From Smittium culicis (Eukaryota; Kickxellomycota; Harpellomycetes; Harpellales; Legeriomycetaceae), in NCBI GenBank assembly GCA_001970855.1, contig LSSN01000333.1:1-16949 (forward strand): a DNA stretch of 16,949 nucleotides, given 5' to 3'. Position numbers and translations under genes: made by a program. The notes beneath the pieces are model-generated. The model made no database searches. It saw nothing but the letters and a program-made list of their open reading frames with translations, and had not been told where the DNA came from. Each line of letters begins with the position of its first letter. The stretch's first letter is position 1. Positions 15,073 to 16,949 of this stretch are shown one piece after another.

Positions 15073-16949
15073 ATGAACAACTCCAATCTATACTATAGCG
15101 CTTCGCTAGTCGCCGTAGGAACTGCCATCGGCGTCATATCTTGCTTTGCAATTTTGACCATCTTTGGCGAAAATTCTAGCAAGAAATCAAGCACTAAAAG
15201 GAGGCGGCGAACTCATACCAACTTCAACCCTAACGAAACTGAATCTGCAGAATCCTCCCTCCATAGATCTGATTCCATAAGGAGGCGCTCGAGACGCTCC
15301 GGAATTTATTTCGGAGATTTGAATGAAGATACAGCACAACAGCTTCTAGAAGATCTTAATTTGGAAAATGGAACAAGTGGAAATGAAAATAATCGTCGTG
15401 AGTCTTTTGCTCATACGATTCGCGATACTAATGACCTTTCACAAAATGCATCTTTAAGACTCGACAATGGTATCAATGATTCAAACGTCGATCTCCAGAA
15501 TCTTCTATCTTTAAATGAAAATGAACTTCAAAATAATTTAAATGAGTTCGAAAACTTATCTTCAAGCAACGAAGCAAACAACAACACTTCTCAAAACAAT
15601 GCTTTCGGTTCAGGTATAGATTCTGATATATTAGGCGATGGTAACGCCCAGATAGTAATAGACGCGCTTGAAAGCATTCTCAACAGTTCGATAAACTCAA
15701 ACGAATCTAATGATTTAGAATCATCAAACAATCATGAACCTGAAAGTATGAACTCTTTCCATTCTGAATTAGATTCAGTTGATCTGGATTTGATAAATAG
15801 CAATAAGCTTTTTTCAAAGGAAAAGCTCGAACTTGAATCTACTTCTTCTGTTCTCGAATTGCTTTTAGTTTTAGCTGACACTAAAAACAAAAGAAAAAAC
15901 ATTGTTCATCGTGGCGTCACTTGTGATGGCTGCAACCAATATCCTGTAACAGGTGTCCGATATAAATGCACTCAATGCTTCGATTTTGATATATGTGAAG
16001 CTTGTGAAGCTAAAAATGTCCATAAAGGCCATTTATTTTTAAAAATTAAAATCCCAGCTCCTTCTATGATGAATGACCATGTTCCAATAATGACAAATTT
16101 TTATCCTGGAAATATGATAAATGCTCAAGTCCCTAACAAAGAGGTTTCGAAATTTTTTTATGAAGCTATTAAAATTAATACAAAATTTTCCACTGCTGAA
16201 ATATACGCTCTTTACGATGAGTATTGTGCATTTGCTAATTACTCTGTTGACGGCCTTAATGGAATTAACCGTAAAAATTTCCAAAAATGTCTAGGTGTAT
16301 TTGGAACTAAAAACTCTCTTCTCTCAGATATGATGTTTAACTTTTACGATGCTAATCAAAACGGTGTTATCTCTTTTGATGAAATGGTTTTTGGTATGGG
16401 AGTCTTGTTAAGAGGGTCAAGATCCGAAAAAGGAAAATTCTTCTTTAGAGTATTTGATTTAGATGGCGATGGTTTCTTAAGTTTATCTGAAATGAAATTC
16501 ATTCTATCTAACTCTTTCCAGTTTAACCAACTCTACGTACAAGAAATGATGTCATACATGAATGATAGTATTATGATTCAACCCAATGAAATTCTTCCTG
16601 ATCAACCTATTTCCTCTGCTTTCACCATCAGTATACCCCCAGAATCTACTTCAGTGCTAGACAAAGAAGTAAGCAGCCTAAGGAGGCGCCTCTCGGAGCT
16701 AAGACACACTAACTCCAATAGACTCGATTCATTTGACCTTACAAACCCTTTAGAGACAAGCTCTGATAATGTTAATAATGCAACAGCTTCTAGCTCAAGA
16801 ATGGCTGAGTTTGAAAACATTATGAACTCGCCCAAAACTCAAACATCTCTTACAAATGATAACAGCGACCACTCACACTACAAAAATAATCAAAATAACT
16901 TTGAAGAATCGGAAAGCTTAGAAGAGAGTTTCAACAATCCTGAATTTAG
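15073..16949 (+). CDS. Membrane-anchored ZZ zinc finger and EF-hand calcium-binding protein (C-terminus off window)
   Basis: The frame opens at ATG 15073 (context AAAATGA) and stays open to the edge: 625 codons plus two bases, no stop and no intron. Residues 9-31 form one hydrophobic segment followed by KKSSTKRRRR, so the bulk should be cytosolic with the protein anchored by its N-terminus. Residues about 50-270 are Asn/Ser/Glu-rich low complexity. A complete ZZ finger has Cys284, 287, 299, 302, 308, 311 and His317, 320. Two canonical EF-hand loops follow: Asp426-Glu437 (DANQNGVISFDE) and Asp462-Glu473 (DLDGDGFLSLSE). A degenerate EF-like stretch precedes them at about 380-410. The tail after 500 is polar. 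Basic phosphosite-like motifs occur (RRES111, RRRLS541). ZZ fingers bind protein partners and EF-hands bind calcium, so a calcium-responsive membrane adaptor is the likely role; the partner is unknown. Related ZZ plus EF-hand proteins occur in fungi. Confidence 0.93.
   Translation, partial: MNNSNLYYSASLVAVGTAIGVISCFAILTIFGENSSKKSSTKRRRRTHTNFNPNETESAESSLHRSDSIRRRSRRSGIYFGDLNEDTAQQLLEDLNLENGTSGNENNRRESFAHTIRDTNDLSQNASLRLDNGINDSNVDLQNLLSLNENELQNNLNEFENLSSSNEANNNTSQNNAFGSGIDSDILGDGNAQIVIDALESILNSSINSNESNDLESSNNHEPESMNSFHSELDSVDLDLINSNKLFSKEKLELESTSSVLELLLVLADTKNKRKNIVHRGVTCDGCNQYPVTGVRYKCTQCFDFDICEACEAKNVHKGHLFLKIKIPAPSMMNDHVPIMTNFYPGNMINAQVPNKEVSKFFYEAIKINTKFSTAEIYALYDEYCAFANYSVDGLNGINRKNFQKCLGVFGTKNSLLSDMMFNFYDANQNGVISFDEMVFGMGVLLRGSRSEKGKFFFRVFDLDGDGFLSLSEMKFILSNSFQFNQLYVQEMMSYMNDSIMIQPNEILPDQPISSAFTISIPPESTSVLDKEVSSLRRRLSELRHTNSNRLDSFDLTNPLETSSDNVNNATASSSRMAEFENIMNSPKTQTSLTNDNSDHSHYKNNQNNFEESESLEESFNNPEF
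15922..16032 (+). other. ZZ-type zinc finger domain within the membrane-anchored gene
   Basis: Spacing is C-x2-C-x11-C-x2-C-x5-C-x2-C-x5-H-x2-H, exactly the eight-ligand ZZ pattern. The core VTCDGCNQYPVTGVRYKCTQ has the usual ZZ wording. All zinc ligands are present, so the domain should be functional. Confidence 0.95.
16348..16491 (+). other. Paired EF-hand loops within the membrane-anchored gene
   Basis: Loop one covers 16348-16383 and loop two 16456-16491. Both have acidic or Asn ligands at positions 1, 3 and 5, Gly at 6, a hydrophobic residue at 8 and Glu at 12. The loops are 24 residues apart end to start, the normal spacing of a pair that folds together, so both are predicted to bind calcium. 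Confidence 0.93.

Noticed and set aside
16039..16835. Minus-strand frames of 77-81 codons
   Set aside because: They overlap the EF-hand gene, which is clearly coding on the plus strand.
16940..16949. TAG at the right edge as the stop of the EF-hand gene
   Set aside because: The final TAG is out of frame; the coding frame ends in TTT AG with the last codon incomplete.

Overview
This is an AT-rich eukaryotic window, most likely from an early-diverging fungus. The basis is two long intron-free reading frames, very AT-rich spacers, a ZZ-finger plus EF-hand protein, and a decayed DIRS-type retroelement whose residual protein blocks resemble those I associate with zygomycete-type fungi, including gut-dwelling Harpellales. 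The taxonomic placement is an inference of low confidence. There is nothing bacterial here: no operons and no ribosome-binding sites.

Layout. Positions 1-2246 (minus strand) hold the first 748 codons of an uninterrupted gene for a predicted secreted protein. It has a signal peptide, a lysine/arginine- and cysteine-rich middle, and a C-terminal region of Arg-Thr/Arg-Ser repeats alternating with acidic Ser-Asp/Glu runs. The C-terminal part is built from tandem DNA repeats with a unit of about 387 bp, and the gene leaves the window on the left. Positions 2247-7060 are AT-rich spacer packed with small non-autonomous repeats. Family A (about 186 bp, TTAA-flanked, piggyBac-like inverted termini), family B (about 250 bp, TGGG...CCCA inverted termini) and a related family C are partly nested or abutting.

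Positions 7066-11483 form one decayed retroelement on the plus strand, bounded by a pair of imperfect inverted repeats of about 95 bp. Inside, in order, are a gag-like remnant, reverse transcriptase, RNase H, a post-RNase H block and a tyrosine recombinase. This order and the inverted termini are the hallmark of DIRS-1-like elements. It is dead: it has many stops and frameshifts and the RT YxDD motif is destroyed. Positions 11484-13637 are AT-rich spacer with no recognised gene. Positions 13796-14449 are an assembly gap (654 N), flanked by related direct repeats and family A termini.

Positions 15073-16949 (plus strand) hold 625 codons of an open, intron-free gene that continues past the right edge. 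It encodes a membrane-anchored protein with a ZZ zinc finger and two canonical EF-hand calcium sites. The two genes lie far apart, transcribed away from the repeat-rich middle, and nothing suggests that they work together.
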